Assembly: GCF_036898095.1 (NCBI RefSeq)
Contig: NC_090757.1
Location: 67,003,911 to 67,067,910 of the forward strand
Direction of reading: 5' to 3'
DNA: 64,000 nt
Source of the DNA: Palaemon carinicauda
Taxonomy: Eukaryota; Arthropoda; Malacostraca; Decapoda; Palaemonidae
Every line of letters starts with the position of its first letter. Positions within the stretch are counted from its first letter, which is position 1. This document shows, piece after piece, positions 1 to 10,803 of the stretch. A model generated the notes under the pieces. That model made no database searches and was not told the DNA's origin. It saw only the letters and a program-made list of their open reading frames with translations. Both the position numbers and the translations under genes were made by a program.

Positions 1-1410
1 TGGGATAGGAAAAGTAAGAGCCGCAACAGTTGATAGGGCCTTCTTTGCATTGCAGAAGGCTGCTTCTTGAAGGGGACCCCACTTCAGGTCCTTTGGCTTG
101 CCCTTGAGAAAGGCGTAGAAGGGAGCAAGAGTGGCAGCAAAGGCTGGCATAAAACGGTGATAATAGTTAATCATGCCCAAGAATTCCTGCAGAGCTTTGA
201 CCGTCGAGGGTGCGGGGAAGTTCTGAATGGCTGCTACCTTCTCAGGGAGGGGATGGACTCCTTCAGGAGTGATGCGGTGCCCTAAGAAAGACACTTCGTT
301 GGCACCAAAGGTACATTTGTCATACCGGACTACAAGGTCGTTATGTTGCAGGTGGTCAAGCACGATGCGCAGGTGACGGAGGTGTTCTTCTTTTGAGGAA
401 GAGAACACAAGTATGTCGTCCACATAACATACACAGAAAGGGAGGTCCTCGAAGATGCCATCCATGAGACGTTAAAACGTGGCCCCAGCAATACGAAGGC
501 CAAAACAGGAGTAATTGAAGGTGTATGTACCAAACGGAGGGGTGATGGCAGTCTTGGAGATGTCATCTGGGTTCATAGGCACCTGATAATACCCCTTCAG
601 GAGGTCGAGCGTAGAGAAAACCTTCGCTTTGTGCAGGTAGAAGGTCACGTCAGCAATGTTTGGGAGGGGGTAGTGATCTGGTTTTGTTTGCATGTTCAAG
701 CGCCTGTAATCCCCGCACGGATGGAGGGAGCCGTCTTTTTTCAGAACGATGTGTAAGGGTGACGACCATGGGCTGGAGGCCTTTTGGCAAAGGCCCATTT
801 CCTCAATTTCGGCGAACGTCTGTTTGGTGGCTGCCAATCGTTCCGGTGCCAGACTTCTGAATTTTGCGAAGACTGGTGGTCCCGTCGTCTTGATATGGTG
901 ATAAATACCATGCTTGGCAAGAACCGTGGGTGTTTGGCGAAGTTCTGGACGGAAAACTTCCGGGTACGACGTGAGGAGGTGAGCGTAGGCATTCGTGGGT
1001 GTGCTAATGTGGAGAGCGAGGTTAGAGGGGGCGGGTTGAAGAGGTGTCGACAAGTACGAGTCTGCGTTGACCAATCGCCGGTGGGCGACATCAACCAGAA
1101 GGTGGAAATGAGAGAGGAAATCCGCACCGAGGATTGGCAATGTTACGTCAGCAACGAGAAACTTCCAATTGAATTTACCATTTCCGAACGATAATGTGAG
1201 GTTCTCGTAACTGTAGGGGGGTATCGCAGATCCGTTGGCACCTACCAAGCGGACGTCGGCAGATGTAGACAGACTACATCGTGTCTTGAAGAGTTTCCTT
1301 GGCAAAAGAGAACGAGAAGCACCCGTGTCTACCAAAAATCGCATGCCCGTTACTGAATCCTGTAAAAAGAAAAGATAACAAATATGGCAGGCCACCGCCA
1401 CGAGCGATGG
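1..1410 (-). pseudogene. CsRn1-like pol: protease and reverse transcriptase (partial)
   Basis: The minus-strand frame contains an aspartic protease with the active-site motif FLVDTGASRSLL (about 1315-1350) and the downstream GADFL motif. The RT palm follows, with FSTLDLLKGYYQVPM near 600 and the catalytic YVDD near 412-428. The thumb-like segment continues to base 1 (FLGHRITPEGVHPLPEKV, then the EFLGMINYYHRF motif). One in-frame TAA at about 470 interrupts the RT between fingers and catalytic loop, so the protein is broken. The gene leaves the window before RNase H. Recognition rests on family motifs; the product would copy element RNA into cDNA. Confidence 0.88.
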
Positions 1411-2199
1411 CCTACTTACACATTTTTTGGCCACTAACAATCCTCGGCACATTTCTTCGCAGTTGCCCCGAATCTGAAGTGGTAGTAGCAAAACTGCGGC
1501 GGATGGGAGGTAGTAAGTGGCTGTAGAAGTCGTTTGTTGGGGCGCGAGCGATTGGTGGGTGGTGTGCAGCTTTGTCAATGCTTAGGCACATCACGAGGTA
1601 GGCGTGTATGTCCTACGGCATTCATGTCAGCTTCGGTTGACGTTGAATAGACATCTCTCTTCGTCAGTGGTGGAGGCGTTGATGGAGGTATTGAAGTGAC
1701 TGTCCATAAGGGCGTCGGCTTTGGTCATCAAATCTTTTATGGTTAAACTATCGACATCGGGTATGGCAGCGCGTATAAGTCAGGGTAAATGGCGTATCCA
1801 AAGGGCACAATGTGGGTTCACCTCACGAGGAGAGCCGTCTGCGGCAGGTTGAAGGCGAGCGATGCTGGTCATTTTCCTGAGGGCAAGCAAAGCCCTTTGG
1901 TCCCCCAACGGTTGTTGCGAGAGCTAAAAAAGCTGCGAGTACTGCTGCAGAAGGTATGTTTTGAGGGCGTCATACCTTATTGGGGTGTCTCCTTGTTCGA
2001 AAAGCAAGTCGGATATTTCCGGGAAGGTGTCCTCGGGTATCGCCGCGAGAACATAATCTGCTTTGGTGGTTGAGCTAGTCATGCCATTAATGTGAAACTG
2101 GACTTCTGCGCGCTGGAACCAAGCAAACACCTCTCTGCTGGCGAACGATGAAAGTTTCAATGGAGCCAACGCAGAGCCAACTTCTGTGGAGTCCGCCAT
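1411..2199 (-). pseudogene. CsRn1-like gag
   Basis: Gag starts with ATG at 2199 (MADSTEVGSALAPLKLSSF) and carries the capsid signature AWFQRAEVQF followed by KADYVLAAIPEDTF. The first stop is at about 1924. The same frame then reads on as recognisable gag (LRKMTSIARLQPAADG, later SLTIKDLMTKADALMDSHF) with further stops. The C-terminal Cys/His motif of the CsRn1 type lies at about 1440-1500. The start is chosen because it lies about 60 bp after the primer site and no earlier in-frame ATG fits. The multiple stops make it a pseudogene. Confidence 0.82.
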
Positions 2200-2256
2200 A
2201 GTACCAACGATGGAGGGGTGAGGGGGGTGGGGGTGGCAGGGGGTGGGAGCGAGTCG

Positions 2257-2272
2257 ACTTCCGGGGTCACCA
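2257..2272 (-). promoter_or_regulatory. Primer-binding site (tRNA-Trp type)
   Basis: On the minus strand the sequence directly inside the LTR reads TGGTGACCCCGGAAGTC. Its first ten bases match the complement of the 3' end of tRNA-Trp (ending GGGGTCACCA), the primer used by CsRn1-clade elements. It fixes the LTR edge at about 2274. Confidence 0.75.
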
Positions 2273-2273
2273 A

Positions 2274-2520
2274 TGTGACGGGCCGAGAAAAGGTTTTGAA
2301 CTCAAAGGCAGTATGAAAGCAACTGAGTTAATTTATTATAGAACACTCTCCTTTATATACAAAACCTCAAGGCAACAGGAAATTTCATGTGCGAAAGACA
2401 GACAATGTTACATAGGGGAAACGCAGACATGTTTATTCTGGTTCATTTTAGTGCGAGGGAAGAGCGAAGATAAGAGCATAATATATACAAAATGAATTAT
2501 GTACGATCGTGTGACACACG
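2274..2520 (-). repeat. 5' LTR of the CsRn1-like element (at least partial)
   Basis: The LTR inner edge ends in ...GTCACA next to the primer site, so on the plus strand it begins TGTGACGGGCC. The candidate outer end GTGACACA lies near 2510-2518, about 245 bp away. A TATA box (TATATAAAGGAG on the minus strand, near 2349-2360) suits an LTR promoter driving gag. A long (AT)n tract begins about 40 bp beyond, so the true outer end could instead lie past the microsatellite. Confidence 0.6.
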
Positions 2521-2553
2521 GTTGGTAGGCTACACAGTAATGTCTGGATTCTC

Positions 2554-3235
<682 letters not shown>

Positions 3236-3251
3236 TGCTACATAACATTAT

Positions 3252-3359
<108 letters not shown>

Positions 3360-3385
3360 AAGCACACGTGATTTCAATCAATGTA

Positions 3386-3690
3386 TATATCACCCACGAA
3401 TGGCATTTAATACCGAATTCTATCTTAGGGAATATATATCCACTTGGACTTCATTTTATGGTAAAAGCTTCTGGCCGGGTGGAGATTCGAACACCCACCT
3501 GTTAAGGCAGAAACCATGCCTGCGAAGACTTCACCAACTGAGCTATCAAGAGTCAGTAGTCTTCGCAGGCATGGTTTCCCGCCGAACAGGTGGGGGTTCA
3601 AATCTCCACCTGGCCAGAAGCTTTTACCATAAAATGAAGTCCATGTCGACAGATTGAATTCGGTATTAAATGTCATTCGTAGGTGATATT
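3386..3690. mobile_element. Fold-back element with tRNA-like arms
   Basis: About 300 bp forms one large imperfect inverted repeat. The outer arms pair ATATCACCCACGAATGGCAT (about 3387) with its complement ending in TAGGTGATAT (about 3689). The pairing continues through GGTATTAAAT and GAATTC, the sequence around AAGCTTCTGGCC, and TTCGCAGGCATGGTTTC, leaving a short central loop at about 3530-3560. No protein is encoded. It looks like a fold-back or MITE-type element, or two head-to-head copies of a tRNA-derived SINE, wedged between (AT)n and (CA)n repeats. Which of these it is cannot be decided from one copy. Confidence 0.75.
3475..3551 (-). other. tRNA-like sequence with pol III A and B boxes
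   Basis: On the minus strand TAGCTCAGTTGGTGA (3545-3531) matches the tRNA A box, and GGTGTTCGAATCTCC (3495-3481) matches the T-loop B box, at tRNA-like spacing. The anticodon arm is not convincing, so this is a tRNA-derived promoter, as in SINEs, rather than a working tRNA. The right arm keeps a B-box-like GGGTTCAAATC in the opposite direction but lacks the A box. Confidence 0.6.
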
Positions 3691-3694
3691 TACC

Positions 3695-3697
<3 letters not shown>

Positions 3698-3741
<44 letters not shown>
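3698..3741. repeat. (CA)n-(TA)n microsatellite
   Basis: A CA run of about 30 bp followed by a short TA run, directly right of the fold-back element. Confidence 0.95.
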
Positions 3742-3746
3742 TAGTA

Positions 3747-4135
3747 GTGAAGACTGAGCAGCTTGTCCCTGATGTTTCATACTCTTGTAAATTTTATATG
3801 AAATCTCAAGCAGACTGGAATGGGATTTTGCATGATCTTTTGTGCTTGAATTGGTCCCATTTATATAGTAGTTTTGATACTTTTGTCCCTTTGAATGAGA
3901 ATCTAGTCAACATAATTGATAGGCGTATCCCTTCTCGTGTGCTAAGGTACGAGTGAAGTACAAATCGTGGTTTAATGATGATTGTCGACTCTCTTATTTG
4001 GAGAAGCAGGAGGCCTATCATCTTTGGAAGGGTAACAGATCAGATTTGACCTGGAATAAGTATACTCAGCTTAGAGCTTTTTCTCATAGTTTATGCTTCA
4101 ACTGAAAAGGAGTACAATTTAACCATAAAAGAAGG
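3747..4135 (+). pseudogene. Jockey-like LINE ORF2 fragment (endonuclease-RT linker)
   Basis: Three adjoining frames give a continuous LINE-like peptide. The first (3747-3953) contains DWNGILHDLLCLNW and DRRIPSRVLRYE. The next (about 3954-4103) contains YKSWFNDDC, LEKQEAYHLWKGNRSDLTW and YTQLRAFSHS. The last (about 4093-4136) contains ASTEKEYNLTIKEG. The WFNDDC...EAYxxW arrangement is typical of the segment between endonuclease and RT in jockey-type non-LTR elements. Both catalytic domains are missing. Two frame changes and both-end truncation make it a relic. Confidence 0.68.
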
Positions 4136-4136
4136 G

Positions 4137-4367
4137 AGACACTGATGCTGGCCGCTTGCTTGACAGCAGACTGTCAACACACTAACAACAGGTCTATGAA
4201 CTCTTTTTCGGAGGGTGGGTTTGGGAGGGCAATGGCTAAAGTTGGAATAGGCGATGACAGTGGAGTTACTAAGGTCTCCACCAGATATTTTGTCCTACAC
4301 TCTTGGCATCTGACAGGAGACTGTAGCAACAACGAAATCTTATTTATTTTAGATTTTTATGTGACGA
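4137..4367. other. Unassigned spacer
   Basis: No repeat family, RNA or convincing coding sequence is recognised between the LINE fragment and the start of DIRS homology. A frame is open across it but shows no family motifs and runs on into DIRS gag in a non-matching frame. Confidence 0.5.
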
Positions 4368-4372
4368 CCCCA

Positions 4373-6136
4373 AGTCAGCGGAGTCGAGGGACGCAGCACG
4401 CGAGAAGCTTTGCAAATGGGTACGAGGGTTCCAGAAGAACTCTCCGGGACCGTACCTTCCTAATGATAGGATGCGTACCCTGCTGTTCCTTAAGTTGGCA
4501 CTGATGCCGTTATGCCTCAGACACGACCAAGGCCTCCCTGCGTCCAGATCAAATTGAGGCGGAAGTCAGTAAAGCTATGGAAGGTATGGACATCCACCAG
4601 GAGGAAAAGATGTCTGAAGTGTCAACGGACACAAAGAACGATCTCCTTCGGGACAATCCAGAGGAAGAGTCTACCCTTCCTCCAGGAGGAGAAGACAACG
4701 ATGATTCTTCGGAGGTGGAGGAACCCCTTCCACCTGTGCCGGCAGTAGAACCGACACCATATACGTCTTTGGCTCCTACCCCTCCATTGGACGCCATGGT
4801 TCAGGCAGTTTTGGCCCATATTACCGCCCTAATGGAGAATCTTTGCAAGGAAAGTGAAGAAAGGAAAGTGAAGATTACTAGAGAGCTTCGTGAAGCGACT
4901 CTGGCCAACGCTTCCCGAGGGTCTTACAAACGACCCAGAGTTCAAGACCTGCCATCCTCCTCCGAGACCAATCCCTGGAGGTATGCAGAATTCATGCCTA
5001 TTACTAATGGCAAGTTCTACATCTCGGAGAAGATGGGAGCAGTTCCCCTGTATGACATTCAGTTCTGGCTGAACTTTAACGCATATCCGGAGTGCTTCAT
5101 TCGATTGAAGAATGAACCAGCGTGAAAGGAAGAGACGGAGCCAAAGGATATCATGGTATTCGACCACGACAAGGCACAGGCTCTCTTAACGAGTAGCCTG
5201 AAGAAAGCAGGTTATACTAACACGCGAGTTTCTGCGTTGAGCAAGAAACATTCCTACCTTTCTTGCTCCTGCTTCAATAGCCTTCCCCTTTACGTTGAAG
5301 TCATTCCAGACTGTTGCCAAGGCAGTCGAAGCAGGCAAACCCTGTCCTACCCTAGAGGAGTGTAGGCCTCTGTCTTTAGCCCTGCCCACAGATGAGGAGG
5401 AGTGGAAGGAGGTCCACCTAACTTTCTCAGTAGGGAAGCTAGATGCAGATATCACGGGACAGCAGTTCAGCGAGAACCTCCCTAAGCTGTCGGACTTTCT
5501 CTTGCAAAAGGAGCAAGAGACAAAGGAGAGGCTAGTCGCCTCCCTGTCCTTCCAGAACTGCATAGACTTGTGTGCAGGCCACTACAGCGCCCCAGACCTG
5601 CTCGTGAAGGACCTGTACGCCTTCATGAAGGCTAGGAGAGCCTGTAGGGAGTTTGTGTTTGCTGCCGCGACGGTGAAACACGATCCCAGGAAGCTGATTC
5701 CTTCCAGCATCTGGGCTAAAGACCTCTTCCCAAAGGAAGCGGTCAGAGAGGTAGTTGAGAAAGCCGCCACGGAGAATAGGAACCTTCTCCAAAAGTGGGG
5801 CATCTCCTCAAAGAGGAAGTCTTCCCCGGATGCGGGTCCCCAAACAAAACGGAAGACAAAGAAGCCAGGACTACCTTCTCGGCCTCCTCAGCAACAACCA
5901 AGAGTCAACATGACGCCGCGATGCCCCAAGTGGTTGCTCAACCACAGACCACCTTCCAAGTGGTGCCTCAACAGCTGGTTGCCCAGTCACCAGCTTTCAA
6001 CCCAGGGTCTGAGAGGCAATCCACTACCTTTTGTCCGAAAGGAAGATGTTCTCGACAAGGCTCCTCACGACACCCTTCACGAGGCAAGGGTGGACACGGT
6101 CACAGTTGCAAGCTCTCCGGACATCCCAAGAAATGA
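4373..6136 (+). pseudogene. DIRS copy 1 gag
   Basis: It parallels the gag of copy 2: a charged acidic N-terminal part (4577 onward, with DNDDSSEVEEPLPPVP), then the conserved core PSSSETNPWRYAEFMPITN, LSKKHS, KPCPTLEECRPLSL, ARRACREFVFAAATV and ATENRNLLQKWG. A TGA at about 5123 and a frame change near 5260 break it. After about 5795 an Arg/Gly-rich tail (RQGSSRHPSRGKGGHG) is read in a second frame and ends at 6136. The main frame stays open beneath it into RT. The role is inferred to be nucleocapsid. Confidence 0.8.
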
Positions 6137-7945
6137 GATGCTACAGGTAGGAGGGAGGCTCCAACACTTTCGGGATCGTTGGACCTTCGATCCCTGGGCC
6201 CACAGCCTAATCAAAAATGGACTAGGATGGAAAAGGAACAAGTCTCCTACTTCATTTCCTCAATTCTTCCAACAATCCACCCCCTTATTGGAAGAATATA
6301 CCTTAGAACTCTTGAGCAAAAAGGATATAAGGAAAGTAAAGACCATCAAATTTCAGGGAAGTCTGCTTTGTGTTCCCAAGAAGGACTCGGACAAACTCAG
6401 AGTCATTTTGGACTTGTCGCCATTCAACAAATTCATCGAGAACAACAAGTTCAGGATGCTAACCCTTCAACACATAAGGACCCTGTTACCGAAAGGGGCA
6501 TACACAGCCTCAATAGACCTGGCAGAAGTTTACTGGCACCTCCCAGTCAACCGGCCCCCTCCTCCTACCTAGGATTCAAGCTACAGATGACAAAGTATGT
6601 CTTCAGGGCCATGCTCTTCGGACTAAACATAGCCCCAAGGATCTTAATGAAACTTGCGGATGCAGTCATACAACAACTACCCCTAGAAGGCGTTCAGGTG
6701 GCAGTGCACCTGGACGACTGGCTGGTGTGGGCACCATCCAAGACTGCTTGTCTGCAAGCAACCAAGAAAGTGATCCAGTTCCTGGAACATCTGGGATTCA
6801 AGATAAACTTTAAGAAGTCTCGCCTCTCTCCAGCTCAGGAGTTTCTCTGGCTGGGAATCCATTGGAACTTGAAGTCACACCGCCTTTCCATTCCATCAAG
6901 GAAGAGGAGAGAGATCACGGGTTCTGACAAGAGACTATTGAAATCTGACAAGATTTCAAGACTCCAACAGGAAAGAGTACTGGGCTCTCTCCAGTTTGAA
7001 GCAGTAACAGACCCAATGCTAAGAGCACAGTTGAAAGATGCGTCAGGAGTCTGGAGAAGATACGCATCAAATGCTCAAAGAGATCTACAAAGACCAGTAC
7101 CGACCTTACTACGATCACTTCTCAAGCCGTGGTCGAAGGTCAAGAGCCTAACGAGGACTGTTCCCTTACAACCACCTCCCCCATCCGTGACCATCCACAC
7201 GGATGCCTCGACAGAAAGATGGGGAAGTCACTTCCATCAAAGGAAAGTCCAAGGGACTTTGTCGTCTCTGTTCAAGGCCTTTCACATCAATATTCTGGAG
7301 GCCATGGCAGTCCTCTTGGACGTTGAAGAAGCTATCCCCTCACAGATCAGCCCACATCAGGCTGGTCCTGGACAGCGAAGTGAATGAGATGTCTGAACCG
7401 ACAAGGCTCGAGATTGCCACTTATCAATCACGTGATACTAGCCATCTTTCGTTTAGCAAGAAAGAAGAGATGGCACTTATCGGCAGTTCACCTACAGGGG
7501 TTCCTCAATGTGACGGCAGACGCTCTATCCAGGCTAAAGCAGATAGAGACAGAATGGTCCCTAGATGCAGACTCATTCTCCTCCATCTTGGAAAAAGTCC
7601 CAAAGCTGCAGATCAACCTCTCCGCGACGAGCGACAACAAGAAACTACCTCGATATGTAGCCCCATAACATGGACCCTCTGTCGGAGGCAACGGACACCA
7701 TGTCCCTCGATTGGAACAAATGGACCCGGCTCTACCTGTTCCCTCCAACCAATCTCCTACTGAAAGTCCTTAACAAGCTGAGATCCTTCGAAGGAACCGC
7801 AGCACTAATGGCCCCCAAGGGGCTCAAGAGCAATTGGTTCCCTCTAGTGATGGAATTGAAGCTGAGGCTGGTCCCTCTACCAAACCCAGCTCTATCTCAT
7901 CTGGTTCAGAAGTCGACTGTCTCTGCTTCATCACAGAGAACCTAA
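6137..7945 (+). pseudogene. DIRS copy 1 RT / RNase H / methyltransferase-like
   Basis: RT fingers are visible as LCVPKKDSDKLRVILDLSP (about 6370), then IDLAEVYWHLPV. A frameshift near 6550 precedes SYLGFKLQ. The catalytic motif is altered to HLDDW (about 6707-6721; YLDDW in copy 2). RNase H shows HTDAS (about 7197) and ADALSR (about 7520), with a frame change near 7345. The downstream DIRS module with LYLFPPTNLLLKV (about 7730) is in yet another frame. At least three frame breaks make it non-functional. Confidence 0.85.
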
Positions 7946-8916
7946 TACCTTCATCTCATGATTTTATCACCTTGGAAGTAAAGAAAAGATTTGGGACCTC
8001 AAAAGGCAGTATTGACATCCTAGAGGAGAACAAGTCAAAGTCAACCAGAAGACAATACAAATCGTCTTGGAAAAAGAGGATTACTTTCGTAAAAGCAAAA
8101 AGCCCAAAAGAAATCTCGATATACTTCTGCCTGTCCTTCTTCATCCACCTTCATCAGCAAGGCTTGGCTGCCACCATGATAACTACTTGTAAGTCAGCCT
8201 TGACTAGACCTCTTCTATACGCCTTCCAGGTGGACCCGGAGAACGAAATCTTCAACAAGATTCAGAAGGCATGTGCTAGACTTAAACCTGCAGCCCCTCC
8301 GAAGCCCATTTCAAGGTCTCTAGATAAAGTCTTAAAGTATGCTTCAGCCTTGAACAATGAATATTGTTCTCCTAAGGATCTAACACAAAAAGTGATTTCC
8401 TCGTTTGCCAGGGGCTCAAGGGCAAGAGTTAGTGAAATAGTAGCCCTATCAAGAGACGAGGGCTATATTCAGTTCACGGAAGCGGGAGAACTGAATCTCT
8501 TTCCTGATCCTACCTTCCTCGCCCAAAACGAGCTGGAAAAAATCTGCCCTCCGAAGGAAGATGTCTCTCTACGTCCAGTACAGTGTCTAAAGGTCTATCT
8601 CCGAAGAACTTAAGATTTCAGGGGAGGACAGCTCTTCAAAGGCGAAACCTCTGGATTGAACTTATCCCTAAAACAACTGATGGCGAAGCTCACCTAGTTT
8701 ATTCGCAGAGCGGATCCTGTTAGTACACCCGCAGGTCATGATCCGAGAAAAATTGCTTCCTCACTGAACTTTTTTCAGTACATGGACTTTGAGCGTCTTT
8801 GCTCATACACTGGTTGGAAGTCCTGCAGAGTGTTTTACAAACATTATGCAAAGCAAGTGCACGAACTGAAACATTATGTGGTGGCGCCAGGTAGTGTGGT
8901 GAAACCAGTCGTCTAG
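7834..8916 (+). pseudogene. DIRS copy 1 tyrosine recombinase
   Basis: The frame begins inside the end of the methyltransferase-like region, as in copy 2. The N-terminal core-binding part has STRRQYKSSWKKRITFVKAK and CKSALTRPLLYAFQV. The catalytic domain keeps the first Arg (GSRARVSEIVAL), the HDPR box (GHDPRK, about 8736), the Trp of TGWKS and the nucleophile Tyr context KHYAKQ. Stops at about 8611 and 8694 and a small deletion near NELEKIC break it. In DIRS elements this enzyme integrates a circular intermediate without target-site duplication. Confidence 0.88.
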
Positions 8917-9499
8917 TGCTGCGATGAACAGTGAATTAATTGGGACTCTCAATTTGGGTGGAAAGATGTTGACACCTTCCAGTGCAATATCCTGGTGACA
9001 CTAGGACTGTTCATTTCTAGGTGCAGAATTATACAAATGACACTAGTGCTATACGTACATTGTACACAGTGTTGATAGTATCCAACATTTACGATAAAAA
9101 TTATCTTAATAATTTTCTCAACTGTTGTGAGTGGCATTAACCCTTTTCTTCCCTTTCAGGTAGAAAAACATAGTCTATATGTTGATTGTATAATTCCCTT
9201 TTACTTATTTTCCTGAGTAAAATTCTTACTTATGGTACTGATGTATATGAACAAATAGATCTGGTTGATACTTATATTTGTTCCTACACATATACAAAAC
9301 TTGAGCTTTTATTTTCTAGCAAGACACTTCCCTGCAGGTGGCAGGAAGCCCTAACATTGTTCCATGATTAGCGGTAATGACGTATAACGGTATCGTCATA
9401 TATTTCAGTGGTCTGAATGACCATATAAAAGCTGACCCAAGGTTGAGGCACTTTTACAAACCCACAGATACAGTACTTTCAACTAATTCTCTGGTAAAC
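8917..9499 (+). other. DIRS copy 1 3' untranslated region
   Basis: This lies between the recombinase stop and the internal complementary region. No gene is visible. Copy 2 has a region of similar length and position (56076-56911). Confidence 0.6.
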
Positions 9500-9595
9500 G
9501 TCCATCAGGATGACATGGCTTGAGCTCAAAAACTGGATTTTGAAGCAAAGTGAAAAATCTATTTTTGGGTGAGATGGCCATGTCTTCCTGATGGA
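9500..9595 (+). repeat. Internal complementary region of DIRS copy 1
   Basis: The first half (TCCATCAGGATGACATGGCT, then TGAGCTCAA) is complementary to the expected left end of the family. The second half (AAAAATCTATTTTTGGGTGA, then GATGGCCATG) is complementary to this copy's own right end at 9983-10001 plus 17704-17732. This end-to-end junction is the defining DIRS feature used to template circle closure. Confidence 0.8.
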
Positions 9596-9689
9596 CCCAC
9601 CTCCCTTTTCTAAGAAAAGGCTTAGGTAATAATTCCCTCCCGAAACTACTATATCTGTAGCACCATGCTCAATGCTACAAGGAATGACT

Positions 9690-10001
9690 GCCATCTTGGA
9701 GCCCTGTAATAGTAGGGAAGGAAGGGTAACCTTGATAACGGCTCCCCTTCAATTTCATCACTCTTCCTCCTCAAAGCAAAAACTCTATTCGGGGTGAAGA
9801 TTGCCATACGTCATATCAAGATATACGTCCCCTGATATTATGCGATATCCTTAAGAGAAATTTTAAGGATACTCGCACCAGAAGTTAGAATTCTGGAGAC
9901 CTATGGACAATTCTCTGGGAGTATCACTGTAGCCAAATATCCCTTAGAAAGCTGTCTATAGGAATCTTCCTTCAGGACAACATGGCCATCTCACCCAAAA
10001 A
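9690..10001 (+). repeat. Right inverted terminal repeat of DIRS copy 1 (interrupted)
   Basis: It resembles the right terminal repeat of copy 2, for example CCAGAAGTTAGAATTCTG (about 9880) and AATTCTCTGGGA, ending in CATGGCCATCTCACCCAAAA. It stops at about 10001, where the minus-strand DIRS-like element begins. Confidence 0.75.
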
Positions 10002-10009
10002 TGACAAAT

Positions 10010-10205
10010 TCAGAGATAATTTGTATTTTTCCTAACCATACAAACCTTCGCTATTTTTACATAGGGTTTACTTTCGGCGTAGCTGAAGTGACAAGCCATT
10101 AGATTTTAACGAGGGTTAAACTACCCCCCGCGCTAGTTAGCACGGGGGTAGGGGAGGGGTAGCTAGCTACCCCTACCTCCCCCACACACCGGTGAGCTGC
10201 CTCAC
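10010..10205 (-). repeat. Inverted terminal repeat (3' end) of the minus-strand DIRS element
   Basis: It pairs with 17530-17703. Shared blocks include GCGTAGCTGAAGTGAC, CCATTAGATTTTAACGAGGG, GCTAGTTAGCACGGGGGTAG and GAGCTGCCTCACTTCAC. The outer ends differ (CCTAACCATACAAACCTT here, ATCCGAAATACAAACCACG at the other end), which lets the internal complementary region be assigned half by half. Confidence 0.88.
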
Positions 10206-10261
10206 TTCACGTAGAGGTAGGACTTGTCTTGGGGGACAGGGCTGGCGGGCAAATATGTGTA

Positions 10262-10365
10262 AATAGCTAAGGTTTGTATGGTTAGGAAAAATACAAATTA
10301 TCTCCGTATTTGTCATTTGTTCCGTAACCGAAATACAAACCACGCTATTTACATAGGGTGACTTA
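10262..10365 (-). repeat. Internal complementary region of the minus-strand DIRS element
   Basis: The left half (AAGGTTTGTATGGTTAGGAA, then AAATACAAATTATCTC) is the reverse complement of the element's left tip. The right half (CATTTGTTCCGTAACCGAAA, then TACAAACCACGCTATTTACA) is the reverse complement of its right tip. The two meet at about 10315-10322, reproducing a circle junction. Confidence 0.85.
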
Positions 10366-10803
10366 CCCTTAGGCAGGGTGGACAAGAAATGAGCGGCCTA
10401 CATAAGTTGTGTGTGGAGAGATAAAGTGTGACTCATCCTAGGAAGTTGACCTGAAGTCCTTTATATGTAATTCTAGGCTAGGACGTCCCCACACCACCTC
10501 GTCAGGGTATGGGGGACGCGACAGTATTGTACTTAATACTAGGAACACAAGGAAGCATGGTTTACCTGCAGAGGTTTGAGGTCAGCTATGCAGAGACCCA
10601 GGATGCTGCATTCCCCAAGAGAGGGGAGGATGAAGAAAGAAGTAAGGGCCAGACATACTCTTTCATTCACGCAGACTAAAACCGGGTAACAGTGCCCTCA
10701 ACCTTCTGCTACTTGTCCATTAAGGAGCCTGAGGTTAGACCAGCTGTTGTGCAGCCACCACAGGGCCGATAAAAAAAGTATCAAGGCTCCTGTGGGTCAT
10801 GTC
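10366..10803 (-). other. 3' untranslated region of the minus-strand DIRS element
   Basis: No coding sequence or recognised site between the recombinase stop and the internal complementary region. Confidence 0.6.

Larger units (their letters stand above)
1..2520 (-). mobile_element. CsRn1-clade Ty3/gypsy retrotransposon, 5' part
   Basis: A minus-strand LTR retrotransposon runs from an LTR near 2.5 kb to the window's left edge. The order on the minus strand is LTR, primer-binding site, gag, protease, reverse transcriptase, as in Ty3/gypsy. Two traits point to the CsRn1 clade: a gag ending in a Cys/His motif of the type CYYHFRFGATAKKC instead of a standard CCHC knuckle, and a primer site matching the 3' end of tRNA-Trp. 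RNase H, integrase and the 3' LTR would lie outside the window. Several stops mean this copy is not functional as it stands. Confidence 0.88.
4368..10001 (+). mobile_element. DIRS-like retrotransposon copy 1 (5'-truncated)
   Basis: The order is gag, RT/RNase H, methyltransferase-like module, tyrosine recombinase, internal complementary region, then the right inverted terminal repeat. Homology to copy 2 (48637-57472) starts abruptly at about 4368, inside gag; the left terminal repeat, 5' leader and gag N-terminus are missing. The right terminal repeat is cut at about 10001 by a minus-strand DIRS-like element and resumes at 17704-17732. Stops and frameshifts occur in every reading frame, so the copy is dead and clearly older than copy 2. 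Confidence 0.88.

Noticed and set aside
3540..3620. Functional tRNA gene on the plus strand in the right arm of the fold-back
   Set aside because: A B-box-like motif is present but there is no A box at proper spacing and no cloverleaf.
4145..4504. 119-codon plus-strand ORF between the LINE fragment and DIRS gag
   Set aside because: No motif. It crosses the DIRS boundary into a frame that does not match gag of copy 2.
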